Positions 1-11,593 of a DNA stretch of 64,000 bases are shown one piece after another. The notes under the pieces were generated by a model, which was given only the letters and a program-made list of their open reading frames with translations, searched no databases and was not told the origin of the DNA. The translations under genes were made by a program, and so were the position numbers. Location: assembly GCF_037176765.1 (NCBI RefSeq), contig NC_090024.1, positions 60,795,361 to 60,859,360 on the forward strand, given 5' to 3'. The stretch is from Anolis sagrei (Eukaryota > Chordata > Lepidosauria > Squamata > Anolidae). Within the stretch, counting starts at the first letter, position 1. Each line of letters begins with the position of its first letter.

Positions 1-1554
1 CAGGAAGTGACTGAAGGTACTTGAAGTGCCATCATCCATGGTCCACCCTTCTCCAAACAGCAGCAGGATATAGAGTGTGTCATGGGGGATCTGTGTGCCA
101 AGTTTGGTCTTTATCAGCCATTGGATGAGGGTGGTAGTGGTTTCAGTAAGTGAGGGAAGGTAATGCAAGTCCCATCATCCAAAGTCCATCCTCCTTCAAA
201 CTGCAGCAGGATGTAGAGTGGGCCATGGGGACTCTGTGTGCTAAGTTTGGTCTAGATTGGTGTATGGATGAGGGTTGCAGCAATCTTGGGAAGGAAGTGG
301 AGGTACTTGAAGTCCCATCATCCACGGTCTGTCCTCCTCCAAACTGCACCAAGATGTAGAGTGGGTCATGGGGGCTCTGTGTGCTAAGTTTGGTCTTGAT
401 CAGTCATTGGAGTAGGGTCACAGTGGTTTCAGTAAGTGAGTAAACATACTGCAAGTCCCATAATCCATGGTCAACCCTCCTCCAAAACTGCAGCAGGATG
501 TAGAGTGGGTCATGGGGGCTCTGTGTGCCAAGTTTGGTCTAGATTGGTCATTAATGAGGGTTGCAACAATCTTGGGAAAGGAGTGGAGGTACTTGAAGTC
601 CCATCATCCATGGTCTGTCCTCCTAGAAAGTGCACCAGGATGTAGAGTGGGTCATGGAGACTCTGTGTGCCAAGTTTGCTCTTGATCAGTCATTGGCAAG
701 GGTCTCGGTCCCAAGGAGTGAGTGCAGTGACTGCAAGTCCCATCATGCATTGACAAATTCTTCCAAACCGCACCAGGATGTAGAATGGGTCATGCAGGCT
801 CTCTGTGTAAATTGTGGTCCTGACCCATCATTGTTGGCAGTTGTAATGGTTGTAGGAAGGGAGTGCAGGTATTGCAAGCCCCATCATCCATGGTGCATCC
901 TCCTCCAAACTGCACCAGGATGTAGAGTGCATCATGGAGACTCAGTGTGCCAAGTTTGATCTTTATCGCTAATTGGATGAGGGTTGCAGTGCTCTCAAGG
1001 ATTGAGCAAAGGTACTGCAAGTCCCATAATCCATGGTCCATCCCCAGCCAAACCACACCAGGACGTAAAGTGGGTCATGAGAGGTCTATGTGCCAAGTGT
1101 GGTCCTGATCAGTCATTGGATGAGGTTAACAGCGGTCTCAGAATGTGAGTGATGGTATTGCAAGTCCCATCATCCATGGTTCATCCTCCTCCAAACTGCA
1201 GTAAGATGTCGAGTGGGTCTTGTGTGCTCTGTTTGCAAAGTGTGGTCTGTATTGGTAATTTTCTGACAGAGCCCCTGGCCTTTCCTTTCCTCTCTTTCTC
1301 ATCTCGGAATCTTGGAATTGAGGCTGGCCAATCAGAGACCATATGCAAATTTCCTTCTGTTATGTCCCTGTTACTGTCATGAACCCTTTTCTCCACCAGG
1401 GGCTCCGTTGAAGCAGGCCAATCAGGGATCATATGCAAATAGCACCACAGCAGCAGCCAGTCAGAATCTTGGAACTTTCAGGCTGGCCAATCAGAAAGCC
1501 GGCACATACACCGCCCTCCACAATTCCGATACAAACACTCTTCTTTATTATATA
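1..1554 (-). mobile_element. Helitron unit 1 (truncated by window edge)
   Basis: This unit contains nine copies of a monomer of about 142 bp (recognisable core GATGTAGAGTGGGTCATG near 67, 209, 352, 497, 639, 777, 920, 1062 and 1203), followed by about 350 bp of non-repeated sequence rich in CCAAT and octamer motifs. Its head lies outside the window. It is nearly identical to unit 2 at an offset of 1663 bp. Confidence 0.75.
1328..1491. promoter_or_regulatory. CCAAT/octamer motif block inside each Helitron unit
   Basis: The block holds CCAAT at 1328-1332, 1418-1422 and 1487-1491 and ATGCAAAT at 1343-1350 and 1433-1440. The same spacing recurs in unit 2 (CCAAT 2991, 3081, 3150; octamer 3006, 3096) and unit 3 (4370, 4460, 4529; 4385, 4475). 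Unit 4 keeps octamers at 5196 and 5285. ATGCAAAT is the consensus POU/Oct-1 octamer and CCAAT is the NF-Y site. The motifs are seen; promoter activity is inference. Confidence 0.45.
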
Positions 1555-3217
1555 CTAGCTTGGGGACCCGGCGCTGCCCGGGTTATTAGAGAAAGTGGGT
1601 AATGGTGGTTCTCTATGCCAAGTTTGGTTTTTCTTGGTCATTGGCTGATGGTTGCATTGTTTTCAGGAAGTGACTGAAGGTACTTGAAGTGCCATCATCC
1701 ATGGTCCACCCTTCTCCAAACAGCAGCAGGATATAGAGTGTGTCATGGGGGATCTGTGTGCCAAGTTTGGTCTTTATCAGCCATTGGATGAGGGTGGTAG
1801 TGGTTTCAGTAAGTGAGGGAAGGTAATGCAAGTCCCATCATCCAAAGTCCATCCTCCTTCAAACTGCAGCAGGATGTAGAGTGGGCCATGGGGACTCTGT
1901 GTGCTAAGTTTGGTCTAGATTGGTGTATGGATGAGGGTTGCAGCAATCTTGGGAAGGAAGTGGAGGTACTTGAAGTCCCATCATCCACGGTCTGTCCTCC
2001 TCCAAACTGCACCAAGATGTAGAGTGGGTCATGGGGGCTCTGTGTGCTAAGTTTGGTCTTGATCAGTCATTGGAGTAGGGTCACAGTGGTTTCAGTAAGT
2101 GAGTAAACATACTGCAAGTCCCATAATCCATGGTCAACCCTCCTCCAAAACTGCAGCAGGATGTAGAGTGGGTCATGGGGGCTCTGTGTGCCAAGTTTGG
2201 TCTAGATTGGTCATTAATGAGGGTTGCAACAATCTTGGGAAAGGAGTGGAGGTACTTGAAGTCCCATCATCCATGGTCTGTCCTCCTAGAAAGTGCACCA
2301 GGATGTAGAGTGGGTCATGGAGACTCTGTGTGCCAAGTTTGCTCTTGATCAGTCATTGGCGAGGGTCTCGGTCCCAAGGAGTGAGTGCAGTGACTGCAAG
2401 TCCCATCATGCATTAACAAATTCTTCCAAACCGCACCAGGATGTAGAATGGGTCATGCAGGCTCTCTGTGTAAATTGTGGTCCTGACCCATCATTGTTGG
2501 CAGTTGTAATGGTCGTAGGAAGGGAGTGCAGGTATTGCAAGCCCCATCATCCATGGTGCATCCTCCTCCAAACTGCACCAGGATGTAGAGTGCATCATGG
2601 AGACTCAGTGTGCCAAGTTTGATCTTTATCGCTAATTGGATGAGGGTTGCAGTGCTCTCAAGGATTGAGCAAAGGTACTGCAAGTCCCATAATCCATGGT
2701 CCATCCCCAGCCAAACCACACCAGGACGTAAAGTGGGTCATGAGAGGTCTATGTGCCAAGTGTGGTCCTGATCAGTCATTGGATGAGGTTAACAGCGGTC
2801 TCAGAATGTGAGTGATGGTATTGCAAGTCCCATCATCCATGGTTCATCCTCCTCCAAACTGCAGTAAGATGTCGAGTGGGTCTTGTGTGCTCTGTTTGCA
2901 AAGTGTGGTCTGTATTGGTAATTTTCTGACAGAGCCCCTGGCCTTTCCTTTCCTCTCTTTCTCATCTCGGAATCTTGGAATTGAGGCTGGCCAATCAGAG
3001 ACCATATGCAAATTTCCTTCTGTTATGTCCCTGTTACTGTCATGAACCCTTTTCTCCACCAGGGGCTCCGTTGAAGCAGGCCAATCAGGGATCATATGCA
3101 AATAGCACCACAGCAGCAGCCAGTCAGAATCTTGGAACTTTCAGGCTGGCCAATCAGAAAGCCGGCACATACACCGCCCTCCACAATTCCGATACAAACA
3201 CTCTTCTTTATTATATA
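1555..3217 (-). mobile_element. Helitron unit 2 (1663 bp)
   Basis: A complete unit running from CTAG at 1555 to the TATATA junction at 3217, with nine 142-bp monomers. I noticed only three substitutions against unit 1 over the shared 1.5 kb (positions near 702, 754 and 853 and their partners), so the duplication is very recent or an assembly product. Confidence 0.8.
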
Positions 3218-4596
3218 CTAGCTTGGGGACCCGGCGCTGCCCGGGTTATTAGAGAAAGTGGGTAATGGTGGTTCTCTATGCCAAGTTTGGTCTTTATTGG
3301 TCATTGGATGATGGTTGCATTGTTTTCAGGAAGTGAGTGAAGGTACTTGAAGTGCCATCATCCATGGTCCACCCTTCTCCAAACAGCAGCAGGATATAGA
3401 GTGGGTCATGGGGGCTCTGTGTGCCAAGTTTGGTCTTTATCAGCCATTGGATGAGGGTGGTAGTGGTTTCAGTAAGTGAGTGAAGGTAATGCAAGTCCCA
3501 TCATCCAAAGTCCATCCTCCTTCAAACTGAGCAGGATGTAGAGTGGGTCATGGGGGCTCTGTGTGCTAAGTTTGGTCTAGATTGGTCTATGGATGAGGGT
3601 TGCAGCAATCTTGGGAAGGAAGTAGAGGTACTTGAAGTCCCATCATCCATGGTCTGTCCTCCTCCAAACTGCACCAAGATGTAGAGTGGGTCATGGAGAC
3701 TCTGTGTGCCAAGTTTGGTCTTGATCAGTGATTGGTGAGGGTCTCAGTGGTCCAAGGAAGTGAGTGCAGTGACTGCAAGTCCCATCATGCATTGACAAAT
3801 TATTCCAAACCGCACCAGGATGTAGAATGGGTCATGCAGGCTCTCTGTGTAAATTGTGGTCCTGACCCATCATTGTTGGCAGTTGTAATGGTCGTAGGAA
3901 GGGAGTGCAGGTATTGCAAGCCCCATCGTCCATGGTGCATCCTCCTCCAAACTGCACCAGGATGTAGAGTGTGTCATGGAGACTCAGTGTGCCAAGTTTG
4001 GTCTTTATCGCTAATTGGATGAGGGTTGCAGTGGTCTCAAGAATTGAGCAAAGGTACTGCAAGTCCCATAATCCATGGTCCATCCCCAGCCAAACCACAC
4101 CAGGACGTAAAGTGGGTCATGAGAGGTCTATGTGCCAAGTTTGGTCCTGATCAGTCATTGGATGAGGTTAACAGCGGTCTCAGAATGTGAGTGATGGTAC
4201 TGCAAGTCCCATCATCCATGGTTCATCCTCCTCCAAACTGCAGTAGGGTGTCGAGTGGGTCTTGTGTGCTCTGTTTGCAAAGTGTGGTCTGTATTGGTAA
4301 TTTTCTGACAGAGCCCCTGGCCTTTCCTTTCCTCTCTTTGTCATCTCGGAATCTTGGAATTGAGGCTGGCCAATCAGAGACCATATGCAAATTTCCTTCT
4401 GTCATGTCCCTGTTTCTGTCATGAACCCTTTTCTCCACCAGGGGCTCCGTTGAAGCAGGCCAATCAGGGATCATATGCAAATAGCACCACAGCAGCAGCC
4501 AGTCAGAATCTTGGAACTTTCAGGCTGGCCAATCAGAAAGCCGGCACATACACCGCCACACATCCGCCGCATACAAGTTTTGACTTTTATTATATA
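3218..4596 (-). mobile_element. Helitron unit 3 (1379 bp)
   Basis: Same organisation as unit 2 but 284 bp (two monomers) shorter, with seven 142-bp monomers. It is clearly more diverged from units 1 and 2 than those are from each other. Confidence 0.8.
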
Positions 4597-5428
4597 CTAG
4601 CTTGGGGACCCAGCGCTGCCCGGGTTATTAGAGAAAGTGGGTAATGGCAATTCTGTATGCCAAGTTTGGTCTTTATTGGTCATTGGATGATGATTGCATT
4701 GTTTTCAGGAAGTGAATGAAGGTACTTGAAGTCCCATCATCCATGGTCCACCCTCCTCCAAACAGCAGCAGGATATAGAGTGGGTCATGGGGGCTCTGTG
4801 TGCCAACTTTGGTCTTTATCAGTCATTGGGTGAGGGTGGCAGTGGTTTCAGTAAGTGAGGGAAGGTACTGCAAGTCCCATCATCCAAAGTCCATCCTCCT
4901 TCAAACTGCAGCAGGATGCAGAGTGGGTCATGGGGGCTCTGTGTGCTAAGTTTGGTCTTTATTGGTCATTGGATTAGGGTCGCAGTGGTTTCAGTAAGTG
5001 AGTAAAGGTACTGCAAGTCCTATCATCCATGGTCAACCCTCCTCCAAACAGTATCAGGATGTAGAGTGGGTCATGGGGGCTCTGTGTGCCAAGTGTGGTC
5101 TGTAATGGTAATGTTCTGACTCAGCCCCTGGCCTTTCCTTTCCTCTCTTTGTCATCTCGGAATCTTGGAATTGATGCTGGCCTATCAGAGACCATATGCA
5201 AATTTCCTTCTCATGTCCCCGTTTCTTCCATGAACTCTTTTCACCACCAGGGGCTCCTATTGAAGCTGGCCAATCAGAGACCATATGCAAATAGCACCAC
5301 TGCGGCAGCCAATCCGAATGTTGGAACTTTCAGGCTGGCCAATCAAAACGCTGGCACATACTCCTCCCATCGCACCGCCACACTTTTGTCCGCCACATAC
5401 AAGTTTTGACTTTTATTATATACATAGA
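4597..5428 (-). mobile_element. Helitron unit 4 (about 832 bp), terminal copy
   Basis: The shortest unit, with three monomers, and the one that ends the array. Its right edge reads ACTTTTATTATATACATAGA on the plus strand, so the minus strand begins TCTATG after an A, as expected for a Helitron 5' end. The exact base is uncertain because TAGATATAGATA-type sequence follows. Confidence 0.75.
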
Positions 5429-5446
5429 TATAGATAAGATATAGAT

Positions 5447-5655
5447 GGTTACAACCAGAAATACTAAACCAGTAATTCACAATTAGGCTAGATAACAATA
5501 TACAAAGCTTTCTGCCTCACAGTACCAAGGTCTCCTAGGTTTGTTCATAAAGTGCAAGAGCTTTGGCCTTGCTTACTCCCTATTTACGATTTATTAATAT
5601 AAGGTTACAACCAGCAATACTAACCCAGTAATTCACAATTAGGCTAGATAACAAT
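5447..5655. repeat. Pair of 53-bp direct repeats
   Basis: A 53-bp sequence starting GGTTACAACCAG at 5447 recurs at 5603 with two mismatches, 156 bp apart. The first copy starts about 19 bp beyond the Helitron array edge. Its family is not recognised. Confidence 0.7.
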
Positions 5656-5796
5656 GACAGTTAATTCACAAACTATTTACTTTAGGTAATGCCTGTGCCA
5701 GTTACAGTATGAGTTGCATTATTTATGCCTCTGTGCTAAAATATATACTTAGCATTTGCAGGATTCTGTATTAGATAAATATGTGTGTGTTATACA

Positions 5797-5871
5797 ATGT
5801 TGTTGTTGTTCATTCGTTCAGTTGTCTCCAACTCTTCGTGACCTCATGGACCAGCCCACGCCAGAGCTCCC
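5797..5871 (-). mobile_element. BovB (RTE) LINE, short 3' stub
   Basis: About 75 bp matching the 3' terminus of the longer BovB copies at 26267 and 14010 (shared GTTCATTCGTTCAGT and ACTCTTCGTGACCTCATGGA). It is flanked by a direct repeat TGTGTTATA near 5786 and 5872, which fits a target-site duplication after a strongly 5'-truncated insertion. Confidence 0.75.
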
Positions 5872-5880
5872 TGTGTTATA

Positions 5881-8589
5881 AAGTAGCTTTAAAATGAAAT
5901 GGATGCCACATATATATTTGTAAGAGTTTGCTCCATTATGACAAACTACTAGTAGGGTGTGGTGGGAGATGATTCAGATCATGGAGCTCTGGCTGCTCTG
6001 AGCTCCAGGAATTAAAAGGAAGCACCTTTCATTTGAAAGAGTTGCCTCACTTCTCTTCACCTATCCGACAAACCTGAGGCCATGGTTTGAATTGCCATGG
6101 TGCAAATTGCTTTTCAGCTTTCCCATATATCCAAAATCTTTAGTATGGCAAGACATTAATATTTATCCCGAATATTTAACATTTCATAATTCTCAATAAT
6201 CTCTGTCGTTTGTTCTGACTATATCGGTCTGCTATTGTTATATAGTCAGAGCAAATGGTAAAGCAAATGTTGGTATTGGAATAAAAAACAGTTCAATTTA
6301 TGAAAGACTCCAGTTTAAAAAAAAAAACCCTAGATTTTCTGGGAAGTAAAGTTAGTAAACTCCTAAGATCTATGTAAGAATTGTGTACATTGGAATTTTA
6401 CAAAGGTAGATACAGGAGTGTCCATGTGTTTTTGTTTGTTTGTTTTGTTTCTTATTTTACAGTACTATTAAAACACAACTTAATGTTAAAAGATGTTTTT
6501 TAATAAATGGAAAAGGATGGTGAATGGTGAATAGGATATGAACCAATATATTGTAACTGACTCTATAATTGTGGAATAATACAGTGCCTATGAAAAAATA
6601 CAGTTTTCCTTTATGTTTCAAAAGGTTGCTTAGAAAAGCAGCTTAGGGAGTTTGAAATATAAATGTGCTTTTATTGAGGCAATTCTAATAGTATCTTTCC
6701 CTTTTTTTTCTTTCATTTTTTGCAGTTAACAACATGTGTAATGCTCCATGGGATCTGGCATGGTGCAATCTGAGAAAGCTGGGCTTTTTTCACCATGCCA
6801 AACAGTGCAGATTGGTTGTTCCTTCCAATGCGTCATTTACTGGCTTCAGGGCTGAGACTGCTATTACTCTCTCCTCCTTGCTTTGGCATAAAAAGCACGC
6901 TGAGGGTGTCTTATTGCGGGTTTGCCTTAAGAATAGATTAGATTAATTATTACTGTGTAATGCAAGTAAAAGCAAATAAAGCTTAGCTAGAAATAAGGTT
7001 AAAATTGCTGCCTTTTTTGGATTTCAGAAAAAAATAATAAAAATGCCTGTCAATCTTGATGGAATGCGGTGAACTTTTCTCCTATCAGTGAGAATAAGAG
7101 GACTATTTACCCTGTGGGAGGGGTATTTATTTTGGGATATGCACACAGACTTCAGTATAGAAAGAAGGTATCTCAAACTGAGAACTGAATTTCCTTTGAA
7201 GACTCAAAGCTGTGCTGATGAAAACAGCAACATTTGCTTGGAAAACAAAACCGTATATCATCACTTGAACTTCAGTACCTTTTCTGCATTGTTTTTAATG
7301 CTAATAATTGATTGCGAGTCAGCTCAAAGTGTTACATATTTTGCTTTACAAAATACTAATTCTGCATATTTGTAAAGGGGGGAGAAAATGAGTAATAATT
7401 ACATGTAATCTATGCATTGTTGCCAAGCCATACAAAATTGTACTTCTAGAAAGCATTAGAACTAACAGTTAATGAGTTTGGAAGCATATTTTGGTACATA
7501 ATTTTTCTATAATTTGTATAACATATTGCATTAACAGTTTGAAGTGCAGATTACAGCACACACAAACACACAAAATGTATGCACTGTTTGAAATGTAAAT
7601 TATTGTTAGAACACTTTTGATGGATGTTGCCCATTTAGTGCCTTATTCTGAGAATTGTTTTACTGCCATGTCAATTGTGTAGAAGTCTCAACTATCTAGT
7701 ATTGTGTGTTGGTGGTTTTATTGGATCAAAATATGGTAGATTCTAGTTCTGTTTTCCAGTGTACAATTTTGAATGAACCCACATGTTACCAAGAGATATT
7801 TTAATCAGTATATGAAAGGTAATAAAATCTTATACCATGAAAACAAATAAAACACCTACAAGAATTTAAAATTCCAGACAGTAAAGGAATTGAATAATTT
7901 GAATTCTTGCTTTGTAGCAATGATATTGTGGTATGAGCAGTATGGTTTATTTTATTTTTTAACCAAATACCTCTTCAATAATTTATAATGGCTTTGCAGT
8001 TATGTATTAAATATGAAGCACTGGAAAACTGATTCGTCCTCAAGGCGATTCAAACACGTTTCAAATAGTGTTGAAAGCCGCACTAATAGATATGTAATAA
8101 ACATATCTTATATAATACAGTAATGATCCATGCTCATTTAATACAGAAAAAAATAATTTATGGAAGAGCTATTTTGAAAATGACTGTGGTATTTTTCTCC
8201 AGAATACACTTCCTAGGAAGTTTTGGAAATTATTATGCTTTACAAACAGATTAACTATCAGCATATTTAAATCTGATACAAACTTGATAATTTTTTAAAG
8301 TTACATTTTTATAATGTCATACTGCATTTAATACAGGGTAAAGTAGAAAAAAATCTCATAGGATTTTGAAGAATTTATTTTGACATATCAGGAGGTAAAT
8401 TCCGTTGACTTAACACACAGTGATTTTTCATTAAAAATGATCAGGTACACAGCTCTTTAAAATAATATTTACATGTCTTTTTAATTTATAATTAAATCAT
8501 GGTTAATAGTAAACATATGTCAAGCTTGTTCTGCATCATTCCAGACATGAGTGATACCGTTTGTTTATTATTCAAAACTAACATGGACT
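5881..8589. other. AT-rich intergenic sequence, no gene recognised
   Basis: No convincing exon, RNA gene or named repeat was seen. Short open frames near 6734 and 7088 lack splice context, codon bias or any recognisable motif. Upstream conserved non-coding elements of USP14 could lie here but cannot be judged without an alignment. Confidence 0.5.
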
Positions 8590-9010
8590 TTCGGTAAGAT
8601 CGGATGGGCTGGCCGGAAAAGATTGACAGTGAAAAGTGAATGGGAAGGTTTAAGAGGAATTAGGTTGGAAAGAAAACCATGAAAAAGGCCAGAATTGTTC
8701 TGAAGTGACTTTAAAGGGTTTGAAGAAGGTTGTGAAGAAGGTTGTGGAAATGGTTTCTGATAGTAAGAAGCAAGGCTGTTGTAAGTATAGAGAGAAACAT
8801 GGCAGAATAAGAAGGAAGTGTGAGGAAGGGAGGATATGACAGTTGAGGTGGTAGTCAAGATGTGAGATGAAAGCAGAGAGGTGAGGTATTTTAAGGAACT
8901 TAAATGGTTTCAGAGGATTGTAGTGGGCCAACAGTGGGAACTAAGGGAGGGATGTCGAGCTATAGTAAAGGGATGGAGGAATGATCTCAAAGGAAGTGAA
9001 GAGAAAAGGC
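8590..9010. other. Purine-rich, cytosine-poor block
   Basis: For about 400 bp the plus strand is dominated by A and G with few C, which keeps the minus-strand frames open by chance. No protein motif is visible. It may be an old repeat. Confidence 0.4.
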
Positions 9011-9735
9011 CAGCAAGCTAATGATTAATAATGACTGTTTCCCCTGATTCAAAAGGTGCGATGTTTAACAATTTTGTCTTCTTGAATGGTTTATTGTGCA
9101 CAGTTTCCATTCATACATCAAAATGTTTATTTATAAATGGGTATAAGCAGTACCCATAAATGTGCAATTTACAACCCTGTTGTCAGAGATTTATTTTTTT
9201 TCTTTTAAGGGGATGAGGGACACCTACGAAGATGAAAAAACGGATTCTAAACCACAAATCATTTAGCAATTTCATCTAATACATTCTGGAGAATTATGCC
9301 TAAGCCCTAAATTTAGAATCTCCAGTTGGTTTGGTCAGTGTGACAACATGTAAAAATCAATTTCCTGACTGGTTCTGGATTTTGGTGTCAGGCTTCTCCG
9401 TGCAATGTCAGTATGTTGGTATTTTAATTCTCCATTTTAAACTTCATATTGTTAACAAACTGGTCTGTATTTCCACTATTGTTCTCACTTCGTTGGTTTG
9501 TTCTCTGGTGTTCCTCAATCCGTATGTATATATCTACAACGTTACCAGTCCATTTCATGAATTATTTGGAGTAGCTGTTGCCTGTAAAACATTATGCTGC
9601 AATAAACCAATGAGTCTTTAAAGTGCCACAGAAGTCACCTTATTTGTGTTTAAAATGTCATGGCTACATTACTGAAGTGTGTCCTCAGTATCTGAACATC
9701 TAACGCATGTATTTTATAATATCTTTATAACATTG
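9011..9735. other. Unannotated intergenic sequence
   Basis: Mostly AT-rich unique-looking sequence. No gene or clear repeat was seen. The open frame at 9331 has no recognisable motif. Confidence 0.4.
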
Positions 9736-10060
9736 TATAGCAGAGTCTTGCTTATCCAACATAAATGGACCGGCAGAACGTTGGATAAGTGAAAATATTG
9801 GATAATAGGGAGGTATTAAGGAAAAACCTATTAAACTTAAAATTATGTTATGATTTTAAAAATCAAGTACCAAAAAATCATGTTTTACAACAAATAACAG
9901 AAAAAAACAGTTCAATACACAGTAATGTTATGTAGTATGAATTTAGCACCAAAATATCGCAATGTATTGAAACAGTTGTGGATCCAGGCAGGAGACAGAC
10001 TGTATTGGATAATACATAACATTGGCTTAGCAAAGGTTGGACAAGCGAGACTCTACTGTA
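9736..10060. mobile_element. Terminal-inverted-repeat MITE (325 bp)
   Basis: The left end at 9736-9760 (contains GCAGAGTCTTGCTTATCC) and the right end at 10036-10060 (contains GACAAGCGAGACTCTACTG) form an imperfect 25-bp inverted repeat beginning with TA. The body carries no coding capacity. I recall this TIR type from lizard pogo/mariner-like MITEs; the superfamily is inferred. Confidence 0.75.
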
Positions 10061-11157
10061 CTTGGGGAAAGGATTTGCTAATAAATATTCCAATCAGTTG
10101 ATGATGTTTTCAGCAGAGTGTATATTGCAGTGTAAGGGCTGCCTTAAGCCTCTGATTTCAGAGGAAAGAGAATTGACGTCAGAATTTCTTACCATTGGAA
10201 GAAGATTAGAAGGGGAATGAAAGAGTTATGTTCAAGAATACTGACTGAATGTTACTGTACATAACATTCATCCCAAAAGAATATTGCTAAGAACACGAAA
10301 ATGTGTTTTTATCTCATCCTACACATTAACATATTCATATCTTTTTTCCCTTTGGTTCACAATAAGATACTAAATTGGGATGGGAGAAATGTTATGGTGA
10401 GAAATGTGTTCTAAGCACCTTAAAAACTATTTTTCCCCATTTTTTCAGTTTTCAGCTGACTGCTTCTACTTAAAATGTGCCAGCAAACACTGACCTGGCA
10501 CTCCCATACTAAGATACTGGGCCAGATTCCTAATCTCCTACCTTCTGAAAAGTTAATGACTCTTGAGTCCAGAGGTTTATTGCTATGCTTTCTCATTCCC
10601 ATTTGCATATTCATTAACAGCAATGCTGTATATAATACAGCTATAATAGACAAGTATTGCAGACAGAATGTTTATATCAGCCCAATGTACCTTTCTGTCA
10701 AAGTTTATATATTCTGTTTAAATCAACTCCTAGTTACTAGCCATATAATGCAGAAGTTTGATGGAAATATATCAGTCCATCCCCCCCCCCCCCAAATAGG
10801 GTTTTATATCTTGTATATATTGTATATCCAGGTCAGACTGGATATACAATCATACAAATCTGGACGATGCATATCAAACCATATTGTTATTTTGTAGGCC
10901 TCAACTCTCCCTGACCACACTTTTTCTGGTAAAATAAGCAAATCAAATGGAGTAGAAGTTTGCCTTGTTAGTTTGCTTACTATTAAAACACATGCACACA
11001 GATTTTCAAAGTCAGGTTTTACCTTTTTTCATTTGTTGGCTGTCTTAGCAGCCTTCGTACGGTCCCAATGGCAAAAAATTGACACTTTGGATTTATCAAA
11101 GTTGCACCCTGCAGATCATGAACCTTTTTCAAAATAGCTCTGGATATGACTACAGAA
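10061..11157. other. Intergenic sequence with a C homopolymer
   Basis: No gene recognised. A run of about 14 C near 10783 lies inside the 140-codon open frame at 10475-10897, which has no recognisable domain and is judged accidental. Confidence 0.4.
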
Positions 11158-11345
11158 TGGGGCCGTGTGGTGCATCCATTTAAGCATTAGACTATGGCTC
11201 AAATACCAGGAAGCCATGGGGGCCCACTGGGTGACCTTGGGCAAGTCACGCTCTCTCAGCCTCAGAGAAAGGCATGCCACCCTCTGAACAAATCTTTCCA
11301 ACAAAATCCAAGGTAGGTTCACCTTAGGATAACCATTGTCGGAAA
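11158..11345 (+). mobile_element. tRNA-derived SINE (GTGTGGTG-head family)
   Basis: The sequence reads GCCGTGTGGTGCATCC, then a degenerate tRNA-like region, then the hallmark GTGACCTTGGGCAAGTCAC and CAGCCTCAGAGAAAGGCA, and ends near the GTCGGAAACTC tail. A second partial copy is at 56391. Confidence 0.75.
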
Positions 11346-11593
11346 CTCAGAAGAATGATAGTTCTGCTATGTCATCCTTGATGAATCTGCAAATCTGGCT
11401 CTTGAGTATTTTACAGTAATACAGCAGTGCTGTGTGCTGATAATAGACCACTTTTGGAAGATGTGATTAAAGTTGATGCCAAGAAGAAGAGCTAACAACC
11501 CTATCATTTCATCCATTGCTTTTGATCTCACTTGACAGGTTGGGCTGAGAAAAGGAATGTAACTCTGCTGTTATAGCTCACAGTTACACCTCT

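Larger units (their letters stand above)
1..5428 (-). mobile_element. Tandem head-to-tail Helitron array
   Basis: Four head-to-tail copies of one element fill this stretch. Read on the minus strand each copy ends in CTAG preceded by a short hairpin (CCCGG, 6-nt loop, CCGGG, then 8 nt to CTAG), with a T following. The outermost 5' end reads A|TCTATGTATATAATAAAAG at about 5428. These are the A|TC...hairpin-CTRR|T hallmarks of Helitron rolling-circle transposons. CTAG termini lie at 1555-1558, 3218-3221 and 4597-4600. No Rep/helicase coding is visible, so the copies are non-autonomous. The array runs off the left edge of the window. Confidence 0.8.

Noticed and set aside
143-4644. Many repeated open frames of 65-110 codons on both strands in the first 5 kb
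   Set aside because: They recur with the 142-bp monomers and the 1663-bp units, overlap on opposite strands and have no recognisable domain; they follow from the repeats.
1-5060. CRISPR-like periodic repeats
   Set aside because: The monomers are about 142 bp, directly adjoining with no unique spacers, and the genome is vertebrate.
6734-6946. 70-codon open frame after a TTTTTGCAG acceptor-like sequence
   Set aside because: No donor-supported partner exon, no motif and no known protein resemblance.
10475-10897. 140-codon open frame
   Set aside because: Passes through a C homopolymer and AT-rich repeats and shows no domain.
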